A stretch of 64,000 nucleotides of DNA from Trichlorobacter ammonificans. Its GTDB lineage: Bacteria; Desulfobacterota; Desulfuromonadia; Geobacterales; Pseudopelobacteraceae. Under the pieces are notes generated by a model that saw nothing but the letters and a program-made list of their open reading frames with translations, made no database searches and was not told the DNA's origin. The position numbers and the translations under genes were made by a program. Positions 39,403 to 49,382 of the stretch are shown one piece after another. Positions within the stretch are counted from its first letter, which is position 1. The number at the start of each line of letters is the position of its first letter. The DNA is taken from assembly GCF_933509905.1 (NCBI RefSeq), contig NZ_OW150024.1:732001-796000 (forward strand), written 5' to 3'.

Positions 39403-41663
39403 CCAAGTCACCCTACATGACCACCGCAGCGCTCTGCGCCCTGCTGCTTGCCCCGCAGGTTTCCCGCGCCGAGGGAGAGAAGATCGTTGACGTCGTGGTG
39501 CGCGGTAACCGTCGCATCGAGTCGTCGGCGATTCTGAACCTGATCAGGGTCAAACCGGGGGACGCGCTGAGCGACGACCGTACCGATGCCGATGTCAGGG
39601 CGGTGTATCGTCTCGGGCAGTTTCAGGATGTGCAGGTTTCCTCCGAGCCGGTAACCAACGGGGTCGTCCTGGTCTATTCGGTGGTCGAAAAGCCGATTAT
39701 CCGTGATATCCGTTTCAGCGGCAACAGCAAGATCAAGCAGGACAAGCTGCTGGAGGGGCTGCCGATTCGCCGCAACGCCATCTTCGCCAAGAAGGATCTG
39801 GATAGCGCGGTGGCCCGCCTGAAGAAACTGTATCAGGATGACGGCTACTATCTGGCAGCCATCGAGCCGCTGGTGGAGCAGCGCACTTCCACCGACTACG
39901 TGGTCACCTTCAAGATCACCGAGGGTAACGTGGTGCGGATCAGCGAGATCACCTTCGAGGGGATCAGCGCCTTCAGCCCCCGCAAGCTGCGCGGCGTGAT
40001 GGAAACCAAGGAGAAGTGGTTCATGAGCTGGCTGACCGGGGCCGGTACCTACAAGGAAGAGGTACTGAAAAACGATGTCCTGCTGCTCACCGATCACTAC
40101 CTGAACAACGGCTACATCAACGTCAAGGTGGGAGAACCGGTGGTCGTCATGGCCGAGGATGGCGAGTCGCTGCTGGTGACCATTGCCGTTACCGAGGGGG
40201 ATCAGTACCGGATCGGCCAGATCGACTTCAAGGGAGACCTGCTCTACCCCGAACGGGACCTGCGTGCCAAGATGACCCTGGAGCCGGGAGTGGTGTTCAG
40301 CAGGGCCAAGTTGCGTGCCGATATCGGTGCCCTGACCGACATGACCGCCGACAAGGGGTATGCCTTCAACAACGTCACTCCGGCAACAACGCCGCACCCG
40401 GAGAACAAGACCCTCGATCTGCTGTTTGAGATCGAGAAGGGAGAGCTGGTTTCCATCGAGCGGATCAGCATTTCCGGCAACACCAAGAGCCGTGACAAGG
40501 TGGTGCGGCGGGAGATGCGCCTGATGGAAGGGGAGCTGTACAGCGCCACCGGTTTCAAGCGCAGCAAGCAGAACCTGATGAACACCGGCTATTTTGAAGA
40601 GGCAAACGTCTCCAGCGTCAAGGGGAGCAGCACCAACAAGCTGAACATCAATGTGGAGGTAAAGGAGAAACCGACCGGTGCCTTCACCATCGGCGGCGGC
40701 TACAGTTCGCTGGACGGACTGATTTTCCAGGGGTCGGTTTCCCAGTCCAACTTCCTGGGGTTGGGGCTGAAGGCCCACGCCTCCGCGGCCGTCGGCGGCA
40801 AGTCCAATACCTACTCGGTCGGTCTGACCGATCCCTACTTCCTGGACAGCAAGTGGACCCTGGGTCTCGACATCTACCGTTCCGAGCGTGACTACACCGA
40901 CTACAGTCGCCGCCTCACCGGTGGCGACATCAAGGCCGGCTATCCGCTGACCGATTTCATCAGCACCTTCTGGATGTACAAGTACGAGATCAAGGATATC
41001 TACAACCCGACCGATGAATATCGCAAATGGAGCGCCATCGACCCCGGCAACTATCCGTTGAACCAGACCACGACCAGCTCCGTCTACGCCAGCATCACCA
41101 ACAACACCACTGATTTCCGCTTCGACCCCTCCAGCGGCATGGTGAACACCCTGTCCGTGGAATACGCGGGCCTGGGGGGCAACAACAAGTTTATCCGCGA
41201 GATCCTGGACAACACCATTTATGTGCCGCTCAAGTGGCAACTGGTGGGCTCCACCCGGCTGGTGATCGGTGCCGTACAGCAGGCTGACGGGCCGATCCCG
41301 ATCGACGAGAAGTTCTACCTGGGGGGGATCGGTACCCTGCGCGGTTATTCAGCCCGCACGGTCAGCCCCATTGACAAAAACGGCATCCATATCGGCGGTG
41401 AAAAACAGCTGTTCGGCAATACCGAGCTCAAGTTTCCCCTGTTGCCGGAGTTTGGCCTGAAAGGGGTAGCCTTCTTCGATTACGGTAATGCCTGGACCAG
41501 TGGCGGGATCAAGCCGCCGGATATTCTGATGAGTTACGGTGCCGGCATCCGCTGGGCCTCCCCCATGGGGCCGCTGCGGCTGGAGTACGGCATTCCGATC
41601 AATCCCCGTCCGGAAGACAACAAGTCGGGGCGGTTTGAGTTCGCGATCGGCAGCATTTTCTAG
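39399..41663 (+). CDS. bamA: Outer-membrane beta-barrel assembly protein BamA
   Basis: Core Omp85 insertase, 754 residues. After a signal peptide (cleavage after VSRA, about residue 24) come five POTRA repeats (for example [17 protein letters not shown] and [17 protein letters not shown]). A 16-strand barrel follows with the conserved lid-loop segment [18 protein letters not shown] (VRGF/Y equivalent LRGY). It ends in the outer-membrane signal ...FEFAIGSIF with terminal Phe. The GTG at 39399 follows GGAGG closely; an ATG at 39417 is an alternative start that keeps a shorter signal peptide. Confidence 0.95.
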
Positions 41664-41728
41664 AACGGCAGACGGCCTGTCCGTCTGTTCATGATGAGTT
41701 CAGATATGGAACAAGGAGAAGGGATCGT

Positions 41729-42250
41729 ATGAAACGGTTTGTTCTGTCGGTACTGATGGTGATGATCTGCTCCGGCCTGGCCCAGGCCGCCGAAACCAAG
41801 GTCGGCTATATCGATATGCAGCGGGCGCTGAACCTGTCCGATGCTGGTGTGCAGGCTAAAAATCAGTTGCAGGAAAAGCTGAAGGGCTACCAGGCACAGA
41901 TCAACGCCAAGCAGGAGGAGCTGCAGAAGCTGAAGACGGATATGGAGAAACAGTCCATGACCCTCAACGAGGCGGCACGGGCGGCGCGGGAGAAGGATTA
42001 TCAGCAAAAGCTGAAGGATTTTCAGCGGTTTACCAAGGATGCCGAGGAGGACATGCAGGCCCGTGATGGCGAACTGACCAAGAAGATCCTTGAAACTCTG
42101 GAAAAACTGATCAGCGAGTATGGCAAAAAGAACGGCTATACCATTATCTTCGATGCCCGTGGCGCCGGCCTGCTCTACGCTGACCAGAAGGCCGATCTGA
42201 CCGATGCCATTCTCAAGGAACTGAACGCGGCTACCAAGGCAAAAAAATAG
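41729..42250 (+). CDS. skp: Periplasmic chaperone Skp/OmpH family
   Basis: 173 residues with a signal peptide ([20 protein letters not shown]), the first strand [14 protein letters not shown], long helical hairpin arms (about residues 50-130, Lys/Gln/Glu rich) and the final [17 protein letters not shown] strand. It binds unfolded outer-membrane proteins on the way to BamA, encoded directly upstream. The short 65-bp gap contains a weak 7-bp hairpin. Confidence 0.9.
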   Translation: MKRFVLSVLMVMICSGLAQAAETKVGYIDMQRALNLSDAGVQAKNQLQEKLKGYQAQINAKQEELQKLKTDMEKQSMTLNEAARAAREKDYQQKLKDFQRFTKDAEEDMQARDGELTKKILETLEKLISEYGKKNGYTIIFDARGAGLLYADQKADLTDAILKELNAATKAKK

Positions 42251-42270
42251 AGGTTCGAGGCACTCACTCC

Positions 42271-43311
42271 ATGCAGATAACCAGGACATTGCAGGAACTG
42301 GCCGACTATCTGGGCGGCGTTGTCCACGGTGACGGAGCGGTACGGGTCAGCGGCCTGGCCCCCCTGGACAATGCCGGGCCGGATAAGGTCACGTTCCTGG
42401 CCAACCCGAAATACGCCGCCAAGGTGGCGGAGACCGGCGCCGGCGGCGTGCTGATGGCGCCGGGCAACGAACGGTACGGCCGCAACGTGATTGAACTGGC
42501 CAACCCCTATCTGGGGTTCGCCAAGCTGCTGACCCTCTTCTATACCGCACCCCATCCTGCCCTGGGAGTGCTGGAGGGGGCGACGGTAGGCTCCGGTACG
42601 ACCCTGGGAGAGGGGATCAGTATCTATCCCGGTGCCGTGGTCGGCAACAACGTCGGCATCGGTGATCGAACGGTCATCCACCCCGGTGCGGTGATCTACG
42701 ACGGCGTCACCATCGGCAGCGACTGCGTGATCCATGCCAATGCGGTGGTGCGGGAGCGCTGCCGGATCGGCAACCGCTGCAAGCTGCAGCCGGGGGCGGT
42801 GATCGGCAGCGACGGCTTCGGCTATGCGCCGGACGGCAGTTCCTATTATCCGATTCCCCAGATCGGCATCGTGGTGCTGGAGGACGATGTTGAAATCGGC
42901 GCCAACACCACCATCGACCGGGCGGCACTGGAGGTGACCCTGATCAAGCGGGGCACCAAGCTGGACAATCTGGTGCAGGTGGCCCACAACTGCCGTATCG
43001 GCGAGGACTGCATGATCGTCTCCCAGGTGGGGATTGCCGGCTCCAGTACCATCGGCAACCATGTTACCCTGGCCGGTCAGGTGGGGGTGGTGGGGCACGT
43101 CAGTATCGGTGACAATGTGATCGTGGGTGCCCAGGGAGGGGTCCCGGGTTCGCTGGCAGGTAACGCCTACTACAGCGGCTCCCCGGCCATGCCCCATAAG
43201 GAGTGGTTGCGTACGATGGGGACCCTGCCGAAGCTGCCGGAGATGCGCAAGAAACTGGCGGAGCTGGAAAAAAAGATCGTCGGGCTGGAAGCCCGGCTGG
43301 CCAAGGAGTGA
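42271..43311 (+). CDS. lpxD: UDP-3-O-acyl-glucosamine N-acyltransferase
   Basis: 346-residue left-handed beta-helix acyltransferase adding the N-2 acyl chain in lipid A synthesis. It has the N-terminal uridine-binding domain ([20 protein letters not shown]), many hexapeptide repeats, the catalytic-site [16 protein letters not shown] (His) and a C-terminal helix ([20 protein letters not shown]). If the adjacent GnnA/GnnB pair is active, its acceptor would carry an amide rather than an ester at position 3. Confidence 0.96.
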   Translation: MQITRTLQELADYLGGVVHGDGAVRVSGLAPLDNAGPDKVTFLANPKYAAKVAETGAGGVLMAPGNERYGRNVIELANPYLGFAKLLTLFYTAPHPALGVLEGATVGSGTTLGEGISIYPGAVVGNNVGIGDRTVIHPGAVIYDGVTIGSDCVIHANAVVRERCRIGNRCKLQPGAVIGSDGFGYAPDGSSYYPIPQIGIVVLEDDVEIGANTTIDRAALEVTLIKRGTKLDNLVQVAHNCRIGEDCMIVSQVGIAGSSTIGNHVTLAGQVGVVGHVSIGDNVIVGAQGGVPGSLAGNAYYSGSPAMPHKEWLRTMGTLPKLPEMRKKLAELEKKIVGLEARLAKE

Positions 43312-43315
43312 AGAG

Positions 43316-43765
43316 ATGGACGTAACCCTGCCAATGGACGTGAACGGAATCATGGCGATCCTGCCCCACCGCTATCCGTTTCTGCTGGTGGACCGGATCG
43401 TGGAGCTGGAGCACGGCACCCGCTGTGTCGGTATCAAGAACGTCACCATCAACGAGCCGTTTTTTCCGGGGCATTTCCCCGGCCACCCAGTGATGCCGGG
43501 GGTACTGATCGTGGAGGCCATGGCCCAGGTGGCCGGCATCATGGCCTATCTGGCATCTGACGATGAAACCCGCAAGAAGGTCAGCTACTTCATGGCCATC
43601 GACAACGCCAAATTCCGCAAGCCGGTGGTGCCGGGTGACCAGCTCAGGATTGAGATCGTCACCACCCTGAGCCGCCGCGGCATCTGGGGCGTTGACGGCA
43701 AGGCCTACGTTGACGGCAAGCTGGTGACCGAGGCATCCCTGAAGGCAACCTTTGCCGCAGCCTGA
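43316..43765 (+). CDS. fabZ: (3R)-hydroxyacyl-ACP dehydratase
   Basis: 149-residue hot-dog-fold enzyme of fatty acid synthesis. The catalytic His is in FPGHFPGHPVMPGVL and the catalytic Glu in IVEAMAQVAGI. The start at 43316 is preceded by AAGGAG overlapping the end of lpxD, 4 bp after its stop. Position between lpxD and lpxA is the common lipid A arrangement, where FabZ competes with LpxA for hydroxyacyl-ACP. Confidence 0.96.
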   Translation: MDVTLPMDVNGIMAILPHRYPFLLVDRIVELEHGTRCVGIKNVTINEPFFPGHFPGHPVMPGVLIVEAMAQVAGIMAYLASDDETRKKVSYFMAIDNAKFRKPVVPGDQLRIEIVTTLSRRGIWGVDGKAYVDGKLVTEASLKATFAAA

Positions 43766-43781
43766 GAAAGAGAGAGACCGT

Positions 43782-44564
43782 ATGGCATTTCATCCCACGG
43801 CAATCATTCATCCCACCGCGCAGGTGGCTGAAGGGGTCGAGATCGGTCCCTATGCGATCATCGAAGAGAATGTGATCATCGGAAAGGGGACCAGCATCGG
43901 CCCTCACGCGGTGATCGGCAAGTGGACCGAGCTGGGTGAGAACAACCAGGTGTTTCACATGGCTTCAGTGGGGGCTCCGCCCCAGGACCTGAAGTACAAG
44001 GGGGAGGAGTGCTGGACCCGCATCGGCAGCAATAACGTGATCCGCGAGTTCGCCACCATTCACCGCGGCACCGTCACCGGCCACGCCGAGACCGTGGTGG
44101 GCAGCAACAACCTGTTCATGGCCTACTCCCACGTGGCCCACGACTGCCGGGTGGGCAACGGCGTGGTCATGGCCAACGCCGCCACCCTGGCCGGGCATGT
44201 CACCGTACAGGACAACGTTATTCTGGGCGGCCTGGTGGCCATCCACCAGTTTGTCACCATCGGTGCTTACTCGATGCTGGGAGGCGGCACGCTCGTGGGG
44301 CTGGACATCCCCCCCTACATGATCGCCACTTCCGGCAAGCGGGACGCCAAACTGCGGGGACTGAACCTGATCGGCCTCAAGCGGCGCGGCTTCAGCGACG
44401 AGGCAATCAACAACCTGAAGAAGGCGTACAAAACCCTCTTCATGGCCGATCTCAAACAGGCGGAAGCGATTGCAAAAATCAGGGCCGAGATCGTCGGCTG
44501 CGCCGAAGTGGACAACCTGCTGCACTTCATCGAAACGTCGCAGCGGGGGATCTGTCGCGGATGA
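43782..44564 (+). CDS. lpxA: UDP-GlcNAc (or UDP-GlcNAc3N) O/N-acyltransferase
   Basis: 260-residue first enzyme of lipid A synthesis, a hexapeptide beta-helix. Motifs include FHPTAIIHPTAQVAEGVEIG, the catalytic His in MAYSHVAHDCRVGNGVVMAN and LVAIHQFVTIGAYSMLGGGT. A Gly-Gly pair aligns with the E. coli acyl-chain ruler Gly173 region, compatible with a long hydroxyacyl chain (inference from alignment by eye). It is coupled by ATGA to a GnnA-like gene, so its true acceptor may be UDP-GlcNAc3N and the linkage an amide. Confidence 0.95.
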   Translation: MAFHPTAIIHPTAQVAEGVEIGPYAIIEENVIIGKGTSIGPHAVIGKWTELGENNQVFHMASVGAPPQDLKYKGEECWTRIGSNNVIREFATIHRGTVTGHAETVVGSNNLFMAYSHVAHDCRVGNGVVMANAATLAGHVTVQDNVILGGLVAIHQFVTIGAYSMLGGGTLVGLDIPPYMIATSGKRDAKLRGLNLIGLKRRGFSDEAINNLKKAYKTLFMADLKQAEAIAKIRAEIVGCAEVDNLLHFIETSQRGICRG

Positions 44565-45505
44565 GCGCCCTGCGCACGGCGGTCATCGGCGTCGGCTACC
44601 TGGGGAACTTCCATGCCCAAAAGTACGCCGCCCTTGGGGATGCGGAGCTGGTGGGAGTGGTGGACTCCGACCCCATCCGCGTCGGTGAGGTTGCCGCCGC
44701 CTGCGGCTGCACGGCCTTTACGGACTACCGCGACCTGATCGGCCGAGTGGATGCGGTCAGCGTGGTGGTGCCCACCCAGTTTCACCACCAGGTTGCCCGT
44801 GATTTTCTGGCTGCCGGTGTGCACGTCCTGATCGAGAAGCCGATCACCACCACCATCGAGCAGGCCGACGAACTGATCGCCCTGGCCGATAGCGGCAACC
44901 TGGTGTTCCAGGTGGGGCACCTGGAGCGGTTCAACCCGGTGCTGATGGCGGCGGAGGAGGTACTGCAGGCGCCGCTCTTCGTTGAATCGGTGCGGATCGC
45001 ACCGTTCAAGCCGCGGGGGACCGACGTCAACGTGGTGCTGGATCTGATGATCCACGACATCGACATCATCCAGCACCTGGTCAGATCGAAGGTTGCCAGC
45101 ATCGACGCCATCGGCGCTCCGGTCTTTACCGGTGAGGAGGACATCGCCAACGCCCGCATCGCCTTCGAGAACGGCTGTGTTGCCAACGTCACCGCCAGCA
45201 GGATCAGTCTGAAGAGCGAGCGAAAAATGCGTATCTTCCAGCGGGACGCTTACTTGACTCTTGACTTCCAGAATCGCAAACTGCTGGTGGCAAAACGGGG
45301 GGCCGGCGAACTGCTGCCCGGCATTCCCAACGTGCAGGTGCAGGAGCAGGAGCTGGGGCAGTCCGATCCGCTCCTGTCCGAGATACGCTCCTTCCTGGAG
45401 GCGATCCGTAGCGGGGGCCAACCCCAGGTGAGTGGCCGGGACGGCCGCATGGCGCTGGAAACAGCGCTGAAAATCAATCAGGCTTTGAACAGGATACCGT
45501 CATGA
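44561..45505 (+). CDS. gnnA: Gfo/Idh/MocA oxidoreductase, GnnA-like
   Basis: 314 residues. The Rossmann motif AVIGVGYLGNFHAQKYA is at the N-terminus, the catalytic-lysine motif is HVLIEKPITTTIEQAD and the active-site region is LDLMIHDIDIIQHL. In Acidithiobacillus ferrooxidans the gnnA-gnnB pair lies between lpxA and lpxB; GnnA oxidises the 3-OH of UDP-GlcNAc with NAD. The same order here is the main support for this name, since Gfo/Idh/MocA enzymes vary widely in substrate. It overlaps lpxA and the aminotransferase gene by 4 bp at each end. Confidence 0.75.
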   Translation: MSALRTAVIGVGYLGNFHAQKYAALGDAELVGVVDSDPIRVGEVAAACGCTAFTDYRDLIGRVDAVSVVVPTQFHHQVARDFLAAGVHVLIEKPITTTIEQADELIALADSGNLVFQVGHLERFNPVLMAAEEVLQAPLFVESVRIAPFKPRGTDVNVVLDLMIHDIDIIQHLVRSKVASIDAIGAPVFTGEEDIANARIAFENGCVANVTASRISLKSERKMRIFQRDAYLTLDFQNRKLLVAKRGAGELLPGIPNVQVQEQELGQSDPLLSEIRSFLEAIRSGGQPQVSGRDGRMALETALKINQALNRIPS

Positions 45506-46593
45506 TCCCCATGGTTGACCTGAAAACCCAGTACCATGCCCTGAAGCAGGAGATCGACCGGGCGGTGCTGGATGCCCTGGAGAGTACCCAGTTCATTCTG
45601 GGTCCCAACGTTACGAACCTGGAAGCGGAGGCTGCCGCCTACCTGGGAACTCCCCACGCCGTCACCTGCGCATCCGGCACCGATGCCCTGCACCTGGCGG
45701 TGCTGGCCGCCGGTATCCAGCCGGGGGACGAGGTGATCACCACTCCCTTCACCTTTATCGCCACCGCCGAAGCGATCCGCTACGCCGGCGCGGTACCGGT
45801 GTTTGTCGATGTGGACCCGGCCACCTTCAACATCGTGCCGGAGCTGATCGAGCGGGCCATCACCCCCCGTACCAAGGCGGTGATTCCGGTACACCTGTTC
45901 GGCCAGCCGGCGGACATGACCGCTATCAGCGATATCTGCAGCCGGCATAACCTGGTGCTGATCGAGGACTGCGCCCAGTCCTTCGGTGCCGCCGTGGGTG
46001 GACGTATGACCGGTACCATCGGCCGCTTCGGCTGCTTCAGTTTTTTCCCCAGCAAGAACCTGGGAGGGTACGGCGACGGCGGGATGATCGTCTGCGGCAC
46101 GGCAGAGGATGCCGACCAGTTGAAAATGCTGCGCAACCACGGCAGCCGCGTGCGCTACCACCATGACGTGATCGGTTTCAACAGCCGTCTTGACGATCTG
46201 CAGGCCGCCATCCTGCGGGTGAAGCTGCGGCACATCGACCGCTTCAATCAGGAGCGGCGCCGGGTGGCCCACCGCTACTCTGAGGGGCTGAAGGATCGGG
46301 TCACCGTGCCGTTCGAAGACGGCAAAGGCGTCCATGTGTACCACCAGTACACCCTGCTCTCCGACCGGCGGGATGCGGTTATGGCAGCGTTGTCCGGGCA
46401 GCAGATCGCCTCGGCCATCTACTACCCGATCCCCCTGCACCGCCAGAACGTTTTTGCCGGCGAATGCCGGGATCTTTCCCTGCCGGTGGCGGAGTCGCTG
46501 GCAAGCCGCTGCATGTCGCTGCCGATCTACCCGGAGATGACCGACGAGCAGGTGGACCGGGTGGTTGCGGCGGTGCGCGAAGCGTTGGCGTAG
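45502..46593 (+). CDS. gnnB: DegT/DnrJ/EryC1 aminotransferase, GnnB-like
   Basis: 363-residue PLP sugar aminotransferase. N-terminal MVDLKTQYHALKQEIDRAV and FILGPNVTNLEAEAAAYL, cofactor region TCASGTDALHLAVLAAG, LIEDCAQSFGA, the PLP lysine in FFPSKNLGGYGDGG and the NSRLDDLQAAIL motif are present. GnnB transaminates the 3-keto sugar from GnnA to UDP-GlcNAc3N. Context between lpxA and lpxB supports that role; by sequence alone WbpE-like or other amino-sugar enzymes are alternatives. Confidence 0.77.
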   Translation: MIPMVDLKTQYHALKQEIDRAVLDALESTQFILGPNVTNLEAEAAAYLGTPHAVTCASGTDALHLAVLAAGIQPGDEVITTPFTFIATAEAIRYAGAVPVFVDVDPATFNIVPELIERAITPRTKAVIPVHLFGQPADMTAISDICSRHNLVLIEDCAQSFGAAVGGRMTGTIGRFGCFSFFPSKNLGGYGDGGMIVCGTAEDADQLKMLRNHGSRVRYHHDVIGFNSRLDDLQAAILRVKLRHIDRFNQERRRVAHRYSEGLKDRVTVPFEDGKGVHVYHQYTLLSDRRDAVMAALSGQQIASAIYYPIPLHRQNVFAGECRDLSLPVAESLASRCMSLPIYPEMTDEQVDRVVAAVREALA

Positions 46594-46597
46594 CTCG

Positions 46598-47785
46598 ATG
46601 GTGCGTCGAGACGATGGCGCTGCCGCCGACGCCGTGTACGGCAACCATTCGCGGCGCGTGATGATAATAGCTGGCGAGGCTTCCGGCGACATTTACGGCG
46701 CCGGACTGATCCGGGCGGTGCACCGGCGGGACCCTGCGGTGCGATTCTTCGGCATCGGCGGGGTACGGATGCGGGAGGCCGGGGCCGACACCCTGGTGGA
46801 TGCCGCTGAGATGGCCGTGGTGGGGTTGATCGAGGTGCTCCGGCATTTCGACGTCATCGCGTCAGCCTTCCTGAAACTGAAAAAAATCCTGCTCAGCGAG
46901 CCCCCGAGCCTGCTGATCCTGATCGACTACCCCGGTTTCAATCTCCGGCTGGCCAAGATTGCCAAAAAGGCCGGTGTCCCGGTGCTCTACTACATTTCTC
47001 CCCAGATCTGGGCCTGGCGCCAGGGACGGGTGCAAAAGATCCGCCGTCTGGTTGACCATATGGCGGTGATTCTTCCCTTTGAAGCCCCCTTCTATCAGAA
47101 AGCCGGTGTGCCGGTCTCCTTCGTGGGACACCCCATGGCCGATCTGGTAACGGTCTCCCTGGACCGCGATCAGGCGGCCCGTTCCTTCGGTCTCGATCCG
47201 GCACACCAGATCGTGGGACTCTTTCCCGGCAGCCGTAAAAGCGAAATCAGTCGCCTGCTCCCCACGATCGTTGCCACGGCCTGCCTGCTGCACCGCCGTT
47301 TTCCCGAAATTCGCTTTGTCCTGCCGCTGGCCTCAACCCTGCAGGATGAGGACTTGACGCCGTACCTTGCCGGCAGCGGACTGCCGGTAACCGTGGTACG
47401 GGAGCGGATTCACGACCTGACCCGGGCCTGCGATGCCGTGATCTCGGTTTCCGGCACCGTCACCCTGGAGGTTGCCCTGGTAGGAACCCCCCTGGTGATC
47501 ATTTACAAACTGTCGCCGCTCACCTACCGGATCGCCCGGCGGCTGGTCAAGGTGGACCATATCGGTCTCTGCAATATCGTGGCCGGCGAAACCGTGGCCC
47601 GCGAACTGATTCAGGATGACGCCTCGGCGGAGATGATTGCGGAGGAAATCGGACGTATCTTGTCAGATAGTGGCTATGCGGCGCAGTGCAGACAGAAATT
47701 GTCCAGGGTCAGGGAGCGGCTGGGCGGCGGTGGCGCCGACGACCGGGTGGCCGCCTTAACCCTGGAACTGCTGGCAGCGCCATGA
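46598..47785 (+). CDS. lpxB: Lipid A disaccharide synthase
   Basis: GT19 glycosyltransferase, 395 residues from the chosen start, joining lipid X and UDP-diacylglucosamine. The motifs are RRVMIIAGEASGDIYGAGL, LLILIDYPGFNLRLAKIAKK, YYISPQIWAWRQGRV and LFPGSRKSEISRLLP. Start choice is uncertain: ATG at 46598 lies 4 bp after the gnnB stop, while ATG at 46661 would start right at the conserved MIIAGEASGD; neither has a clear ribosome site. The stop overlaps the acyltransferase start. Confidence 0.93.
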   Translation: MVRRDDGAAADAVYGNHSRRVMIIAGEASGDIYGAGLIRAVHRRDPAVRFFGIGGVRMREAGADTLVDAAEMAVVGLIEVLRHFDVIASAFLKLKKILLSEPPSLLILIDYPGFNLRLAKIAKKAGVPVLYYISPQIWAWRQGRVQKIRRLVDHMAVILPFEAPFYQKAGVPVSFVGHPMADLVTVSLDRDQAARSFGLDPAHQIVGLFPGSRKSEISRLLPTIVATACLLHRRFPEIRFVLPLASTLQDEDLTPYLAGSGLPVTVVRERIHDLTRACDAVISVSGTVTLEVALVGTPLVIIYKLSPLTYRIARRLVKVDHIGLCNIVAGETVARELIQDDASAEMIAEEIGRILSDSGYAAQCRQKLSRVRERLGGGGADDRVAALTLELLAAP

Positions 47786-48693
47786 AACGGATGCTCTGGT
47801 TCCTGCAGGCGGGCGCCTTCTACCTGTTTACCTGGCTAGTGGCCCTGCTCCCCGCCGGTTTGTCCCGGAAACTGGGAACAGCCACGGGTGAGCTGATGCA
47901 CCGGCTGCTGACGAGTCGTCGCCGGATCGCCGAGGAGAATATCGCCCGCAGCCTCGACCATATGCGGGCCCAGCCGGGCTGGAGCTGTACCATCCCCGAT
48001 GCCGCCGGTATCGCCCGTGAAACCTTTCGCAACATCGGCCGTTCCCTGGTGGAAACCTGCCGTCTGTATCATGGCCGCGGCGACGAGCTGATTGCCGCCA
48101 TCGAGGTGCGGGGCCGGGAACACTATGACGCCGCCAGGGCGCGGGGCAAGGGGCTGATCTTCCTTACCGGTCACTGCGGCAACTGGGAACTGGTGGCCCT
48201 GGCCTATGCCCGGCTGTTCAACTCCTCCATGTCGGTGGTGGCCCGGCGCCAGAACAACCCCTATCTCAACCGCATGGTGGAAACCATGCGGATGCACTAC
48301 GACAATCGGGTCATTTACAAGGACAACGCCCTGAAGAACATGATGGCGGTGATCCGCAGGAACGGGGTGATCGGATTGCTGGTGGACCAGGCGGTCTTTC
48401 CGGAGGAAGGAAGCCTGATACCGTTTTTGGGACGCCCGGCCTGGGCCTCCAAGGCGCCGGTGCTGCTGGCCCGCAAGACCGGGGTGGCGGTGCTTCCCGC
48501 CTTTATCCACCGTGAAGGGGACCGGCACGTGATCGAGCTGCACCCGGAGCTGGTATTTTCCGGGGACGCTTCCGAGGAGGGGTGGCAACAGGACGTCAAG
48601 CGGTATTCCGCTGCCATCGAACAGTTTATCGTCCGCTATCCAACCAACTGGTACTGGGTACATCGGCGCTGGAAACGGGCGGAGGGGGCGTGA
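47782..48693 (+). CDS. Late lipid A acyltransferase (LpxL/HtrB family)
   Basis: 303-residue inner-membrane enzyme adding a secondary acyl chain to the Kdo-lipid A precursor. The N-terminal helix is FLQAGAFYLFTWLVALLPAGL; the catalytic motif is FLTGHCGNWELVAL (H-x4-E); FPEEGSLIPFLGRPAWASKAP is the second conserved block. LpxL, LpxM or another chain specificity cannot be told apart from sequence. Coupled by ATGA to lpxB and by GTGA to the PAP2 gene. Confidence 0.88.
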   Translation: MKRMLWFLQAGAFYLFTWLVALLPAGLSRKLGTATGELMHRLLTSRRRIAEENIARSLDHMRAQPGWSCTIPDAAGIARETFRNIGRSLVETCRLYHGRGDELIAAIEVRGREHYDAARARGKGLIFLTGHCGNWELVALAYARLFNSSMSVVARRQNNPYLNRMVETMRMHYDNRVIYKDNALKNMMAVIRRNGVIGLLVDQAVFPEEGSLIPFLGRPAWASKAPVLLARKTGVAVLPAFIHREGDRHVIELHPELVFSGDASEEGWQQDVKRYSAAIEQFIVRYPTNWYWVHRRWKRAEGA

Positions 48694-49382
48694 ACAGGAG
48701 ATTCTGGGCCGAACTGCTGGTGCTGCTGGTGCTGCTGGCGGCCGGCACCGCCATCATTGCCGCCACCGGTGCCGATCTGGCCCTTTCCGCACGCTGGTAC
48801 CTGGAGGGGGGATGGCCGGTGGGTGAAGCCTTTCCCTGGAAGCTGCTCTACCGGATCGACCGGACGCCGGCCATCCTGCTGGCTCTGATCGGTTTGGGCG
48901 GAGCGGTGTGGGGGCTGCGGCGTGCGACGAAGCGGCACTGGGTACGCCCCGGTCTGTTTCTGGTGCTTCTGCTGGCCTTGGGGCCGGGAGTGCTGGTGAA
49001 CGCGGTCTTCAAGGAACACTGGGGACGCCCGCGTCCCCGCGAGGTACAGGAGTTCGGAGGAAGCAAGCCGTTCCTGCAGCCCTGGCAGCCGGGAATCAGC
49101 GGCAAGGGGCGTTCGTTTCCCTCTGGTCACTCCTCTGCTGCCTTCTATCTTGTTGCACCGTATTTCGTTTACCGCCGGTCCCACCCCCGCCGGGCAGCCG
49201 GCTGGCTGGCGGGGGGTATCCTGTTCGGCCTGCTGATGAGCTTTGCGCGGATCGTGCAGGGAGGGCATTTCCTGTCCGACTGTCTCTGGGCCTTCGGCAT
49301 GGTCTGGCTGACGGGGATGGTGCTGGCTGAACTCATGGGTATCGGCCGGGAAGGGCAGCGGGAGCCGTGCCAAAAGAACTGA
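48690..49382 (+). CDS. PAP2-family membrane phosphatase
   Basis: 230 residues, GTG start overlapping the acyltransferase stop, with GGAGGGGG just upstream. Five or six membrane helices surround the PAP2 active site: KEHWGRPRP, FPSGHSSAAFYL and SFARIVQGGHFLSDCLWA, giving all conserved Lys/Arg/His residues. In a lipid A operon it may be a lipid A 1- or 4'-phosphatase (LpxE/LpxF type); undecaprenyl-diphosphate or phosphatidate phosphatase are equally valid from the fold. Confidence 0.85.
   Translation: MNRRFWAELLVLLVLLAAGTAIIAATGADLALSARWYLEGGWPVGEAFPWKLLYRIDRTPAILLALIGLGGAVWGLRRATKRHWVRPGLFLVLLLALGPGVLVNAVFKEHWGRPRPREVQEFGGSKPFLQPWQPGISGKGRSFPSGHSSAAFYLVAPYFVYRRSHPRRAAGWLAGGILFGLLMSFARIVQGGHFLSDCLWAFGMVWLTGMVLAELMGIGREGQREPCQKN

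Noticed and set aside
39408-41240. Minus-strand open frame of 610 codons
   Set aside because: Complement of bamA; no motif and shadow composition.
41669-41687. Hairpin CAGACGG/CCGTCTG between bamA and skp
   Set aside because: Only 7 bp with no T-tract; too weak to call a terminator inside this operon.
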